DNA of 64,000 nucleotides. It comes from Trichopria drosophilae (lineage: Eukaryota > Arthropoda > Insecta > Hymenoptera > Diapriidae). Shown here piece after piece: positions 1 through 11,406 of this stretch (positions are counted from its first letter, which is position 1; every line of letters begins with the position of its first letter). The position numbers and the translations under genes were made by a program. Below the pieces are notes generated by a model. It had not been told where the DNA came from, searched no databases, and saw nothing but the letters and a program-made list of their open reading frames with translations. The stretch spans positions 16,039,501-16,103,500 of the forward strand of contig CM059582.1 in NCBI GenBank assembly GCA_030407085.1, read 5' to 3'.

Positions 1-789
1 AAGCATACTATATTTTTGCGATTGATGCACTTTTTGAAACCCTTGTTTACGGTTCAGACATTGAAAACGTACAAATTGGTGCTTCGAAACACGCGATCAA
101 ATTTATGCAATTTCAGTGACGTATTTCTAGTTTTCATGTAACATAATTATTAACGATTTATTTAATAGTTGCTCAAAAGTATAACTATAAGAAATATTGA
201 AATGGCGGATGATTAAGCAGAGAATACAAGAGTACCGATGTTTTGATGTCGATAAATAGGCTTTTATACTTCGTTTAGTGGCTCGGGATCTTTCGGATTA
301 CTTGAATGGTCGGGCAAAGAAGACCTCTATGCATTTTAATTAGCATTATATCGATTTACTTACTAAGAAACACGGAGTTACAAGAAAATGATAGAAGAAA
401 CTGATTGATAAAAAGGCTCTGCAGTTTAATGCTAATTTATATGGATCGCTTAAACTTGGGTACTTGAATATATAGCCATTATATCCATATTTAACGAAAG
501 AAACGACTGCGCGTTGGAGGATGAATAAAAATGGTTTTCTACCTATTATTTTATTTACATACGATATTATGGTAAAACTTTATGGAAGGCAAATCGCTCT
601 GCGCCAGTCTGCTCTCGTTACTCGAAAAGTGAATCGCTGCGAATTTATTTATTATAGTGGCTTTTCTTCAAAATATAAATAAATAAATCATGTAAGTATA
701 TAACATAAATAAAATTGTTGATTTATATTGTCGTATAGTACAAATATGTATTAATAGTACCTGCGGTAAAAGTCTACTTTACGCCCTTG
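1..789. other. No gene recognised
   Basis: AT-rich sequence with stops in all frames. I see no long open frame, tandem array or inverted repeat before the foldback element that begins at 790. Confidence 0.5.
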
Positions 790-2286
790 TTAACCCTTTT
801 CGTCTCAAAAGTCCGGAATTTGGACACAACTTTCAACGATGTAACTTTTGTTCCAAACAGCGTTAAAAAAAATTGAAATAAGTCAAAATCGATAGATTTG
901 GACCTTCTCTTTCAAATGCCGTGGTCAGAATAAGCCGGAAATTACAGAGAAAAAAGTTATGATCATTTTTTCGAAAAAAAATACTGATTTTTTCGACGTT
1001 TTTTCCCAATAATTGCCTTCTTTGACATTGAAAAGGGCAGTGCTGATCGTTGCAAAACTTACTAATCGCGTCTTTTTGCTTAGACCATTCTTCTCCCGTC
1101 GGATTTTTTTCAAAAAACAAAATGGCGACTTAAAGATGGCGTCTGGAAGTTGTAAGTTTGAATTTTCTCGCACAAATATCAAATATTTGATCGTGTAACA
1201 TGACCTCAAATCATGGAGAATTGCAATGAAAAAGTAATTACTATCATTTTCGAATACCTATAGTCTCATCATGATTTATTCATAACCTCATAACCTCAAA
1301 TTACAATGGGTTTATACCGATTATTTGTCTAATTTTCACGCAATTTTCGACGTTTCCGTAACATTACTTATGTGTGGAATTAAAAATGACCCTTATGACA
1401 TATTAATTATCGGTTTATAACCTACAAATTTAGTACAGTTCGACTTTTTCTTATTTTTCAAATACTTTTCTTAATTTTTTTTTATTTTAATTTTATTACT
1501 TTCATTTTCTAGTATTCAAAACACACGTGGAGGCAATGAGGAAATATTTGTTTTTTATTTTTGTGTTTTGTTTTGTATTTTGTAAATCAATATTGCAGAT
1601 ATTGAAAGTTATGTCGCACTAAAAGATGTGGGTTGACCTGCACTCAATTTTTAGGTTATAAACAAATTCTTCATAGGTCACAAACATGTATGGTAATTTT
1701 CAATTTCATACGTACGTAGTGATACGGAAACGTCAGAAATTGAGTGAAAATCAGACAAAATATCAGTAAAAACCCATTGTACATGACTAATTTTAGGTTA
1801 TGAATAAATGATGATAGGAGTCAGTATCCACAAATGATAATAATTACATTTCATCCCAGTTCTCCGTGATTTGAACCATTATGCTGTCAAATAATCAATA
1901 TTTGTGGGAGAAAATGTAAAATTACAATTTGGAGACGCCATCTTGAAGCCGCCATTTCGTTTTTTGAAAAAAATCCGACGTGAGAACAATGGTCTGAGCA
2001 AAAAGACGCGATTAGCACGTTTTGCAATGATCAGCACTGCCCTTTTCAATGTCAAAAAACGCAATTATTGGGAAAAAACGTCGAAAAAATCAGTATTTTT
2101 TTCGAAAAAATGATCATAACTTTTTTCTCTGAAATTTCCTGCTGATTCTGACCACGGCATTTGAAAGAGGAGGTCTAAATCTATCGATTTTGACTTATTT
2201 CAATGTTTTATAACAACGTTTGGAATAAAAGTTACATTGTTGAAAGTTGTGTCCAAATTCCGGACTTTTGGGACGAAAAGGGTTAA
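790..2286. mobile_element. piggyBac-like foldback element, non-autonomous
   Basis: The segment is bounded by TTAA on both sides (790-793 and 2283-2286). Its termini are CCCTTTTCGTC on the left and the complement GACGAAAAGGG on the right. The arms are very long: about 650 bp on the left (794-1440) is imperfectly complementary to the right (1640-2282), leaving a loop of about 200 bp. A TTAA target site with CCCT-type ends is typical of the piggyBac superfamily. There is no transposase; the 61-94 aa open frames in both arms are mirror images of each other and are not genes. Arm divergence suggests an old copy. Two shorter elements with the same end type lie at 40193 and 46845. Confidence 0.75.
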
Positions 2287-4197
2287 GTTATATACTATTG
2301 TCCTCAATTTTATATCGGTAGAGTGAAGTATTTTGAAGAAATATAAAGTCATATTGTGAATAGATTTGTGATTATTTTATGATATCATAAGTTGTATCTT
2401 CGATTAATAGAAAAAACTCACGAACCGTGTTTGAGACCAAGTAAGAAAATCAGATACAAAACCTTTGGCGCACTTCTTTGTCCCAGTATGATACGCTTAA
2501 TTATTGAGGTTGAATAAAATCGAAAAAAATCGAATAACAGTTTTCAAATTTCAATACATCAAGGGTAAAATTAAATTAAAAATTATAAATCCGAACAACT
2601 GTGGATTATTCATTTGGATTGTAGATTTCTTGTTGCTTCGTTAATTTCATGATGAATACCTATTTACATTTGTACCGATTCTATTTTTACTCTAGCAATA
2701 AACATGCTTAGATATCTGTAAAGGTACGAAGTTTGCATATATGTACATACTAAATGTTTGTTTGCACACAGAATAATTTTGTTTCTGAGTCATTTAGAAT
2801 AACAAATTTTGACAAAAGTACACTGGAAAGTATATATACTTATATATAAGTTTTTAGATTGCAGGAACAGTATTAAGAATTGCTTTTAAAGATTACACTA
2901 ATATAGTTGCTAATTAGCTGATACAGTTAGAATTTTGTTTATGTTTATTTAGCAATATAAGGAACATTAAAATATATGTTAAATGTTTATTGTCGAAAAC
3001 ACTCTTTCATTTTGCAAAATCTAACAAAGTGGTGCTTTGTCTGTCACCGAAAGTCTTTGAACCTTGCAATTTACGATTATTTTAATACTGACAAACGTTT
3101 TGTCCCAAGATGGATGGCACTATTTACATGTTTGATAGTTTTACATTCGTGATATGGAGCTGATAGACTGAAACAGGATATCCGTCGAAAGCTGAAACGA
3201 TATTCCTTCCTTCTGTTATTTGTGTTGATTCTTCGTCAATCAGTCCCTGGTATGTTTACAGGCTATATTTCGTAGGATATTCTGGAATTATAAAAGAAAT
3301 GTCATTTTCAATAGTCCTAAATTTAGACATTGTATTTAAGATATGTTTAACTATGTATTGAAAGAAACATCTTGAAAACAGAACTCTAATAATGTTAGAC
3401 ATTTGAACGATTATTTGTTAAAATTTATGTTTCGAAACGCCTATTGAATTCATAAAGGAATAGTAGAAATAGTAATTAGCAATTTTTATGTAATTTTATG
3501 ATAACACAAATATTAGATCATAAATATTGTTACCTTCATTTATCAAATAAAATATAAGATAAACCAATACGATAACAATTAATAATCATTAAATTGACAA
3601 CAATTCCAACTGTTTTTTAGTCTCTTTCATCTAACTGATTAACTAATATATATATATATATATACTTAAGAAACCACGTGAAAACTGCAGAAATGTCGAT
3701 AAGAGATCAGGCATAAATTTTTCTTGTAATTACAAAGCTTTGTTTTATAATTTTCAAGTATTAATCGAATTCTAATAGTGATGTCATGTAATTGGATTAA
3801 AATAAAAAGACTTGGTGGAATGCTTTCGCGTTTATATCTAAAGAACCTCTATTATTTCTTTATATTGTATTACTAAATACCTCATTATGTATTCTTGTAA
3901 GAAATAATTAATCCCCACATAATTTTTGATTATTTTAACCAGCATATGAATTACATTAAGGTGAAGAAAACTTCCAGATAAAATAAGGGGGTTATCTTAT
4001 CAATGTATTCATGGTTTCGAAAAATTATTGGACTTTCCAAAAAGGCGTTGTTAACTAGAAATTTCTCATTGTTTCAACCAGCGAATTTAACACTTATTTG
4101 ACATAATAATATTAGAAATCTGTTTTCATACCATAGTTTTAGTAACTGTCGTGAAACGATGCGTCAAATTGTACTTTTCGTGAAAATTTGTAGACAT
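2287..4197. other. No gene recognised; short TA microsatellite
   Basis: AT-rich with no convincing open frame. The only structured sequence I see is a (TA)9 run at 3647-3664. Confidence 0.5.
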
Positions 4198-4973
4198 CCC
4201 AGCAAACCAAGAATGATTGAAAAACATTGAAAACTAGAATTTTGCTGAATTATATTTCTGTGTTCTTCTGGAAGTATACGTATATTTAAAAAAAAGAATT
4301 GCCTAAATATATCACTTATGTAAACAACGAATGATTATTTTTCAGATCTTTTTCTTATTTCCCAATCTTTACATACATATCAATAATTCTTGCCTTTATT
4401 ATTCGTTGCATTAAAAAATAATTCCAACTATACGCATGATGTGCCACACCCAGTAAACAAAAAGGAATTGAAATTATCAAAAAAGGAATTTAAAGGAATT
4501 CAATTTAGTTTTCCCTGTATCCCTTTGAATTCCTTATTTAACGATTGAATCCTTTTTAATCCTTTTTTGTTTACTGCGCAGATACTCGGTTATATAACGA
4601 GTTTTGCTTGTAATATTAATGCTGATGATAGAATTTCTTTTATTCGCATAAAAATCCATTTCTTCTATGGGAGCTGCGAGCAGTGACACGCAGAACTGCG
4701 CAAAGCGGAACGGCTCCTGGTGGCTGGAAATCTAACTACTTAACGGATTAGTTTTGTTGTCTATACTTCATTCGGAATATTAATTATGTATTGGGTTTAT
4801 AATGTTGATTTTGAGATTATTGAGCAATATTAAAAAATAAGATAGTTAATTATTATCCATGGCTTTAGCATCTATTAAAAAATAGGACGTGTCGACTAAG
4901 TGCCTCAAATAGAATTCCTAAGTTAAAAAATGAATACCTTTCAATGATTCTCAATCATTCTTGGTTTGCTGGG
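4198..4973. mobile_element. TIR element of about 776 bp with a nested MITE
   Basis: Both ends carry a matching inverted repeat of about 40 bp beginning CCCAGCAAACCAAGAATGAT; the right end reads ATCATTCTTGGTTTGCTGGG in reverse. The interior has no transposase frame, so this is a non-autonomous DNA element. A smaller palindromic MITE (4451-4576) sits inside it and must have inserted later. I cannot assign a superfamily. Confidence 0.7.
4451..4576. mobile_element. Palindromic MITE, GTAAACAAAAAGGAATTG family, copy 1
   Basis: The 126-bp sequence starts CAGTAAACAAAAAGGAATTG and ends with the complement CCTTTTTTGTTTACTG, with matching AGGAATT/AATTCCT words inside. It forms nearly one long hairpin. 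A second copy lies at 5847-5979. Confidence 0.7.
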
Positions 4974-5288
4974 ATTGTTTGTAAATAAATCCATTAATAC
5001 TTTTTATGCTTATTTTTGTGTCTAAATAATGAGGGAATCTTTTTATTTCATTAGTTTTACTCAGTTCATCTTTTGTAATTGAAACAAAAAGTTTACGCCT
5101 CTAGTTTTTTATTTCTATTATTTTTAAACTTTGTCGTGCAACACTGTCACTTTCAAATAAATATTTACATATTCGGATTTGGGAAATCTATTCAAAACTA
5201 AATAAGCATTACTTCTAAATAAAAAATATTAAAATCGATACTAAAATGAGGCCTTTGAAACTATTTGACCAGAAATAATCATCTTCAA

Positions 5289-5516
5289 TGCAGTGTGCGT
5301 ATATAGTGAACTAAGTGTCCAAAGTGATCCTCACTATCCCCCCTTCCGTATCTTTGTTTACATCTGTGCGATGGCTTCCGTGTGAGATTCTCGCGAAGCG
5401 AGTGTGGTTTAGCGGAACAATGTGGTGGGGGAAGGAGACGAAGAGCATAGTATAACTTTGGACAAGGCGCGTATATAACTTTGGACGGGCATACATCGTT
5501 ACGGTATAACTTAGAG
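5289..5516. mobile_element. Possible degenerate DNA element related to the one at 38737
   Basis: The right end (GGTATAACTTAGAGGGGGCTGTA) and an internal TTCCGT-TTTGTTTAC word resemble the short TACAGCAGTCCCC element at 38737-38885. The left end is too diverged to define a border. The 61-aa frame on the minus strand here has no recognisable features. Confidence 0.3.
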
Positions 5517-5650
5517 GGGGCTGTAATTATATTTCTATACGATTTAGGATGCAGAATATCTTTGAGTATTCAAGGCATCGGTTCTACCATTCGGTTTTAC
5601 CGACTCCGTATATTCATTAAAAATTCATTATGAATTTTAGAGCGTTATTA

Positions 5651-5805
5651 CCCATACAGCACAATAGAAAAGAGTTCAGATTGATTTCGAAATGTGCTCT
5701 AAATGAAGTCATTTGTCCCATTTTTTGAGATCTTTATTAACTCATGTTCAGAAAACCCTCAGAGAGTACATTTCGAAATCATTCTGAACTCTTTTTCTGT
5801 CTGGG
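5651..5805. mobile_element. Palindromic MITE, CCCATACAG ends
   Basis: CCCATACAGCACAATAGAAA at the left is matched in reverse by CTCTTTTTCTGTCTGGG at the right, and the inverted similarity continues through GAGTTCAG and TTTCGAAAT words. TA stands just outside each end (5649-5650 and 5806-5807), which suggests a TA target site. Confidence 0.65.
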
Positions 5806-5846
5806 TAAATATTTTTGGCAGATGTACACCACGTTTCAGCCAGTGT

Positions 5847-5979
5847 AGTAAACGAAAAGGAATTGAAAGAGATTCACCAATTCCAACATTGTCAAAAAAA
5901 GAATTCAATTTAGTTTTCTATGGATTTCTTTGAATGCCTTTTTTACAATGAAATCCCTTTCAATCTCTTTTTGTTTACC
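5847..5979. mobile_element. Palindromic MITE, GTAAACAAAAAGGAATTG family, copy 2
   Basis: Begins GTAAACGAAAAGGAATTG and ends CAATCTCTTTTTGTTTAC. It is the same layout and similar length as 4451-4576 but more diverged. Confidence 0.6.
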
Positions 5980-6502
5980 GGGCATTTAATTAATAATTTT
6001 TCTAGTTTCTGTATAATTCGCATATTTTAGGTTAGGAAATGAAGATCTCGACTAGGTAGCTTGTACTTCCTTATAAAGTTGTCCCTTGGCTATTTGGGAC
6101 CATTGGAACATACTACTAGTTATTTTAAAGTTTAAACGCGTTTAGCGGTCACTGTACAAAAAACGGGGGAGTAAGGGGATTAAGGGGTATATTTGAAAAA
6201 AGCGAAAAAAGCGAAAAAAAGTGAAAAAAAGATTTTAAATAAATTATTATACTACTAGTGAGATAAACTGGATAAACAAATCTTAAAAGAAAAGTTCATA
6301 TTAAATGCGATGAATCATGTGCTAAATGAAATGCGGTACTTCACGCGATAAATGATCACAAAAGATATAATAAATAATATTATTTACGAATAACACTATG
6401 CTATAGCTCTGTTAATAAAGAAAAATTGTAAAATTTATGAAACAAATGGTTGAAAAGTTTACACCGTATTATTTCCGAAAGAAATATTTCAATTTTTCTT
6501 TT

Positions 6503-6890
6503 TTAAGGGGGTTCTAAAGTGGTCCGCCGGTAACTAAGTAGGATGTTTCACTAAAAATTGTAAATTAAAGACGACTGAAAGAAATTTTCAAAATTCGAGC
6601 TCTGTAAAGGCAGTTCTAATTACTATTGACGGTTTCCTGGAAAATACAAAAGACATTAATTTAAAACTGATCGAGAATTTTCGGAAATAAGTGATTTTTA
6701 TTTATGTGTATCCAAAATTTCTTGGACAATTCGCAATTAATGTCTTCGGTATTTTCTAGGAAACCGTCTATAGCAATTAGAATTGCCTTTAAACAGCCTG
6801 AATTTTGAAAAATCGAATTAGTAATTTTTTATTTACGGGTTTTTGTGAACTTTCCTACCTTATCTGCAGAGCAATTCGGAATCCCTTTAA
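6503..6890. mobile_element. TTAA-flanked MITE, GGGGGTTCTAAAGTG family, diverged copy
   Basis: Starts TTAAGGGGGTTCTAAAGTG and runs co-linearly with the better preserved copy at 15761-16138: CACTAAAAATTGTAAAT, GGGCTCTGTAA-type words, the GATCGAGAATTTTCGGAAAT core and a CCTACCTT-ATC-GC end. The last 25 bases have decayed but still end CCCTTTAA. It codes for nothing. Confidence 0.6.
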
Positions 6891-6987
6891 AACAAATTTC
6901 ATATGCAATGTGATGGACCATGTGACAAATGTAATGCGGTAATTCCCGCGACAAATAATGACAAAAGATATGGCAAATAATATTATT

Positions 6988-7148
6988 CAACATATATTTA
7001 TTGTTTTTTATGGCCATTACAGTTCCGAATATTACAATCTATTTTAAATAGATGCCCCTGAACAGGACCAACAAAAGGTCGAAACGTTGGGCTTGATTTT
7101 GTAATATTCGGAACTGCAACGGCCATAAAAAACAATAAATATATGTTG
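6988..7148 (+). mobile_element. Short inverted-repeat unit with hammerhead-like core
   Basis: Two arms of about 50 bp are complementary (CAACATATATTTATTG at 6988 and CAATAAATATATGTTG ending at 7148; TCCGAATATTACAA and its complement). The roughly 60-bp loop contains CTGAACAGGACC, a spacer, GGTCGAAACG, centred near 7085. That order (CTGA-N3-G, a stem, then GAAAC) is the layout of a hammerhead ribozyme core, as carried by Penelope-like retroelements. Position 8 of the core is C where G is required, so the present copy is probably inactive. Assignment to Penelope-like elements is an inference. Confidence 0.4.
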
Positions 7149-7206
7149 ACTGAGAAAAATGGTAAAATGGTGAAATAAATTGTTGAAAAAGTTTACACAG
7201 CATTCT

Positions 7207-8972
7207 CAGCAATCGAGATAGGATAGGATTGGATTGAAAATTTCAATTCATTTTGAATTCATACTTTGATTCCGTAAATATGTATTCAAATGGATTGAAT
7301 TCCGAAGAAAGGAATCCAATTTTACGAATACAATCGGAAGCGTAATTTGCCGGATTAAATTTCAAAAAAAGTAATCCATCTGTATTCAATTTTACGAATA
7401 TAATCGGAAGCGTAATTTACCGGATTAAATTTCCGAAAAAGTAATCCGTCTATATTTAATTTTACGAACACAATTAGATAGTTTTGAATCCGTAATATTG
7501 AATACAGATTTATTCAAAGTATATTTTTTGAAAGAAAACTTTTTTGCATTGAAATGAATACGCTTAGATAGTTTTGAATCCGTAATGTTGAATACGGAGG
7601 CATTCAATATTTCATTTTGAAGAAGGAAACTTTTTTTGGATTGAAATGAATACACTTGGCTACTTTTGAATCCGTAATGTCGAATAAGGAGGCATTCGAT
7701 ATTTCGTTTTTAAGAGGGAAACTTTTTTTGGATTGAAATGAATACACTTGGCTACTTTTGAATCCGTAATGTTGAATACGGATGTATTCAAAGTTTCGTT
7801 TTTGAAAGAAAACTTTTCTTGCATTGAAATGAATACGCTTAGGTCGTTTTGAATCCGTAATGTTGAATACGGAGGCATTCGATATTTCGTTTTTAAGAGG
7901 GAAACTTTTTTTTGGATTGAAATGAATACACTTGGCTACTTTTGAATCCGTTATGTTGAATACGGATGCATTCAATGTTTCGTTTTTAAATAGGAAACTT
8001 TTTTTTGGATTGAAATGGATACACTTGGATAGTTTTGAATCCGTAATGTTGAATAGGGATCTATTGAAAGTTTCGTTTTTGAATTACAACTTTTTTTTGA
8101 TTGAAATGAATACACTTGGATAGTTGTGAATCCGTAATGTTGAATACGGATGTATTCAAAGTTTTGTTTTTGAAATACAACTTTTTTGGGATTGAAATGA
8201 ATACACTTGGATAGTTTTGAGTCCGTAATATTGAATACGGATGTATACAAAGTTTCGTTTTTGAAAGAAAACTTTTCTTGCATTGAAATGAATACGCTTA
8301 GATAGTTTTGAATCCGTAATGTTGAATACGGAGGCATTCAATATTTCATTTTGAAGAAGGAAACTTTTTTTTGGATTGAAATGAATACACTTGGCTACTT
8401 TTGAATCCGTTATGTTGAATATGGATGCACTCAATGTTTCGTTTTTAAATAGGAAACTTTTTTTGGATTGAAATGGATACACTTGGATAGTTTTGAATCC
8501 GTAATGTTGAATACGGATGTATTCAAAGTTTCGTTTTTGAAAGAAAACTTTTCTTGCATTGAATCCGTAATATTGAATATAGATGTATTCAATGTTTTGT
8601 TTTTGATAGAAAACTTTTTTTTGGATTGAAATGAATACACTTGGATAGTTGTGAATCCGTAATGTTGAATACGGATGCATTCAATATTTCGTTTATAAAA
8701 AGGAAACTATTTTTGGATTGAAATGAATACACTTAGATATATTTGAATCCGTAATGTTGAATACGGATGTATATTTAAGATTTACTTTATAAAAATAAAA
8801 ATTTCTTTGGATTAATATGAATTCAGAAAGTAACCTTTTTATTCGTATGAACGAATAGAATTGTATTTACGTATTAAAATGGATTCACCGTTGACCAAAG
8901 TATGGATTCAGAATTTAATAATTGAATCCAATTCTATACAACTCTATCCAAATTCGATTCCTGGGTTATTTC
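7207..8972. repeat. 91-bp tandem array inside a possible TIR element
   Basis: From 7481 to about 8790 a unit of 90-92 bp is repeated about 15 times; each carries GAATCCGTAATGTTGAATAC followed by a T-rich stretch and GGATTGAAATGAATACACTT. One unit, near 8560, is shortened. Within each unit CCGTA and TACGG can pair across an 8-base loop. The outer ends (CAGCAATCGAGATAGGATAG near 7210 and the complement of CTATCCAAATTCGATTCCTG near 8960) look like loosely matching inverted termini, so the array may sit inside one element. The many minus-strand frames encoding FNITDSK repeats come from this array and are not genes. Confidence 0.75.
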
Positions 8973-9014
8973 CGAACGAAAATTTTGAACTTTTCTTTGT
9001 TAACCAATAATTAT

Positions 9015-9123
9015 CCCTGCAAACAGGGAAAGTAATAGTTATGTAATATTTACGTAATGGTTACATTATTATTACATAAATGTTACATAGTTGTTACATA
9101 ACTGTTACTTTTGTGTTTGCAGC
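9015..9123. mobile_element. Short MITE, CCCTGCAAACA family, copy 1
   Basis: Begins CCCTGCAAACAGGGAAAGTA and ends ACTTTTGTGTTTGCAG, with internal complementary GTTATGTAA/TTACATAAC words. Related copies lie at 12682-12794 and, half-length, at 13031-13072. It is too short to code for anything. Confidence 0.65.
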
Positions 9124-9539
9124 CCTAGCGAAAAAATCAGATTGAAAAGGAATGACTTTCATTCCGTCTTAATCCGTTTCATGCCGTAATTTGTCCTCTA
9201 TCCAATCCTGGCCATTCCTGTCGGAATAACTCAGGATTCGTTAGGATTGAACTCACAGAATGAAACGGATTGCAAATCGAGTGAGAATAACCGAAGACTC
9301 GTTCGGATTGAAATGGAGGAATTAAGCGGATTGCAAATATGATTCGGAACGGTTTACATTTGTGTTTCGGAATGACTGAAGATGAAAACGGATAGAATTT
9401 TCCAGTATGGCATGGCTTGGAACGGAATGACAAAGTGACCCGAATTAAATTCGGATTAAACAGGGGACAGATTCCGGATATTCTCGGATAGCACCGGTTT
9501 CGGTCGGATTAAATTCCTATCCGGAACTTTCGCCAGGGA
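9123..9539. mobile_element. Possible TIR element rich in CGGATT words
   Basis: The left end CCCTAGCGAAA is matched in reverse by TTTCGCCAGGG at the right. The interior is unusually GC-rich for the region and repeats CGGATTGAAA, CGGATTGCAAAT and CGGATTAAA with variation, echoing the GGATTGAAATG words of the neighbouring 7.2-9.0 kb array. The 84-aa minus-strand frame here has no recognisable features. Confidence 0.45.
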
Positions 9540-9686
9540 GGGTATAGAATAATAAAAAATATTATTTACCATTTACCACATAAAATTATCACACAATAAT
9601 TTTTAACGGGGAAATAAAACAATGTATACAGCTTTATATTTCATGTGTAACGTAAATTGCGCGGTAAATATATGGCGATATCGCTT

Positions 9687-10111
9687 CACTGAAAAAAGTG
9701 GGAAGTAAAATTACATTTCAGTAATGTAATTATTTACAACGATTTTCGTGGTCAAATTACACATTTGTTGTAGTTCTCCAGCGATTTCTGAAGGTGTTTT
9801 ACCATAAATAAAGTAATATTACAATAAAACTGTAATTTTACAACAAGAATCATAGGACACAAAAATAACAGTGATAATTATGGTAATTTTCCATCAGAAA
9901 ATGTAAAAAATTTTACATTGTTTGTGTAATTTTCCTTAGAAAATCAATGTACATTTACAAGCTCCACGGAAATTTTACACTTCTTTTCAAAGAAATTTTA
10001 CATTGAACAGGTTATACTTTACCAGGTATCGGTAACTTTCCTGCGATTATCAGTGGTATTTTTGTGTCCTACGATTTTCGTCGTAAATTTACATCAACAC
10101 TTTTTACAGTG
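9687..10111. mobile_element. MITE with CACTG-type ends upstream of RPA2
   Basis: CACTGAAAAAAGTG at the left matches the complement of CACTTTTTACAGTG at the right. A second inverted pair lies inside: GGACACAAAAATAACAGTGA at about 9855 against the complement of its near-copy at about 10050. The sequence is full of TTTTACA/TGTAAAA words. No coding frame. I see no clear target-site duplication. Confidence 0.6.
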
Positions 10112-10245
10112 CACGTTTCAATTACAATACAAACAATATTTACTATACAAATGTTTCCTAGAAAGGAACTAGGGCGTTCCCATTGGTTCAATGTTGGTTG
10201 TCTAGTGTCAAAATCTAAGAGATCTAAACGCGCCCTCACAATGGG

Positions 10246-10275
10246 TTTGGCGGTTATTTGCACCATCGCGCAAAA
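10246..10275 (+). promoter_or_regulatory. E2F-like pair upstream of RPA2
   Basis: TTTGGCGG (10246-10253) and the inverted TTTTGCGCGA (10266-10275 on the other strand) lie 110-140 bp upstream of the RPA2 start codon. E2F factors bind TTTSGCGC-type sites in promoters of replication genes, so the pair fits the gene. I see no TATA box at the expected distance. Confidence 0.4.
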
Positions 10276-10385
10276 GTACAAAATGATTCTATAGTCCCTT
10301 ACGTGATTTTCTACCGTTTCATTATTGCGTTCGTTGAAAATAAAGATAGAATCCTCTAAAACTTGTCAAAAATAAAGCACTAACA

Positions 10386-11217
10386 ATGGCAGCGTGGGCT
10401 AACTTCGACATGTCGAGTCAATTTATGGCAATACAGCCCGGAAATGTTGAATTTAAAGATGAATCTTTTTCCATCGGTGAAACGAACAGTCAAGAAAAGA
10501 AAAATGATAAAAAAAATCAAAATTTAGTTCCTCTCATGATTGGCCACCTTTTGAAATGCAACAATACATTAACTGTTTGGGGTACACCCGTCAAAATGTT
10601 TATCATTATTGGCATCATTCGACAATGTGAAACAGAAACTGCGAATGTAAATTTTACAGTCGAAGACGAAACAGGTATGACTAATTTTAAATTTCTTATT
10701 TACATCAAATAAATCTGTATTTTTTATTAAAGGAGAAATAAACGCAGTTCAATGGATTGAAGCAAATGAAATATACAAAAATCCAGTTCAATTAAACACA
10801 TACGCTAAAATCATTGGATCACTTCGTGACAAAAATGGTACTCGATCAGTAACGATACTTAATATCAAGCCACTAAAGCATTTAAACGAATTGCTTACAC
10901 ATTTACTCGAAGTGACCTACATTACTTTGAAAAGCGAAAAAATGAAGCAGAGTAATCCAGAACATTCGTTTGTTAATGTGTCTACATCGAATAAAGTTGA
11001 TATGAATTTGAAGAACTTGAGTCCTAATGAATGTGCTGTCCTGAATATTGTTAAAACAGCTCACAGAGACAGCGGAGGTATTCTAAGGGACATTATTAAA
11101 GAAAAACTTCATCCATCATTGCAGTCATCTACTAATCAAATTTTGGATAGTCTCGTAGAATGCGGTCTTATTTATACCTCTAAGACGGACGATCACTTTT
11201 TGTACGCTGATATTTAA
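10386..11217 (+). CDS. RPA2: Replication protein A 32 kDa subunit (RPA2)
   Basis: Subunit of the RPA trimer that coats single-stranded DNA during replication, repair and recombination in the nucleus. Two exons: 10386-10674 and 10733-11217, joined across a 58-bp intron (donor ACAG/GTATGA, acceptor TTAAAG/GAGAAA) to give 257 aa, close to the usual 250-270. Residues 1-45 form a polar tail. The OB fold starts near VPLMIGHLLKC (48-58), with VEDETG followed across the splice by EINAVQWIEANE and later LRDKNGTRSVTI. The C-terminal winged helix (about 193-257) contains LSPNECAVLNIVKTAH and ends HFLYADI. The family assignment rests on this order of blocks. The start ATG is the first in frame after upstream stops (context AACAATGG). 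The gene stands alone, with MITEs on both sides. The 108-aa frame starting at 10891 is only the second half of exon 2. Confidence 0.92.
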
Positions 11218-11297
11218 GATGAATTTTATGTTCGACATGTACCATGTACATTTTAATATATATGTATATTTTAATGCTGTTTTTAGTGTTTATTTTA

Positions 11298-11406
11298 AAT
11301 AAATTCTGAATATTATTTAATTAATTTTATAAGGTTTTAATAGGAATCGTATTAATAGATAAGAGAAATGTGTGTATACTATTTGGTATCATTATATGTC
11401 AATAAA
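11298..11406 (+). terminator. Candidate poly(A) signals of RPA2
   Basis: AATAAA occurs at 11298-11303, about 80 bp after the stop codon, and again at 11401-11406. Either could serve as the 3'-end processing signal; T/GT-rich sequence follows the second (near 11425-11455). Confidence 0.5.

Larger units (their letters stand above)
6280..7210. repeat. Diverged tandem duplication split by later insertions
   Basis: The stretch 6290-6480 (words GTGCTAAATGAAATGCGGTA, AAAAGATATAATAAATAATA, TTGAAAAGTTTACACCG) is repeated in the same order at 6895-7205 with many substitutions. A MITE (6503-6890) lies between the two copies, and a second inverted repeat (6988-7148) interrupts the second copy. Confidence 0.55.

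Noticed and set aside
863..2113. Mirror-image frames of 61-94 aa in the 790-2286 element
   Set aside because: They lie in the inverted arms and are copies of each other on opposite strands; no transposase motif.
7425..8680. Minus-strand frames of 69-174 aa with FNITDSK repeats
   Set aside because: Product of the 91-bp array; the same peptide appears in several frames and shifts with unit-length drift.
7481..8790. CRISPR-like array of regular repeats
   Set aside because: Units are degenerate along their whole length with no unique spacers, and the DNA is eukaryotic.
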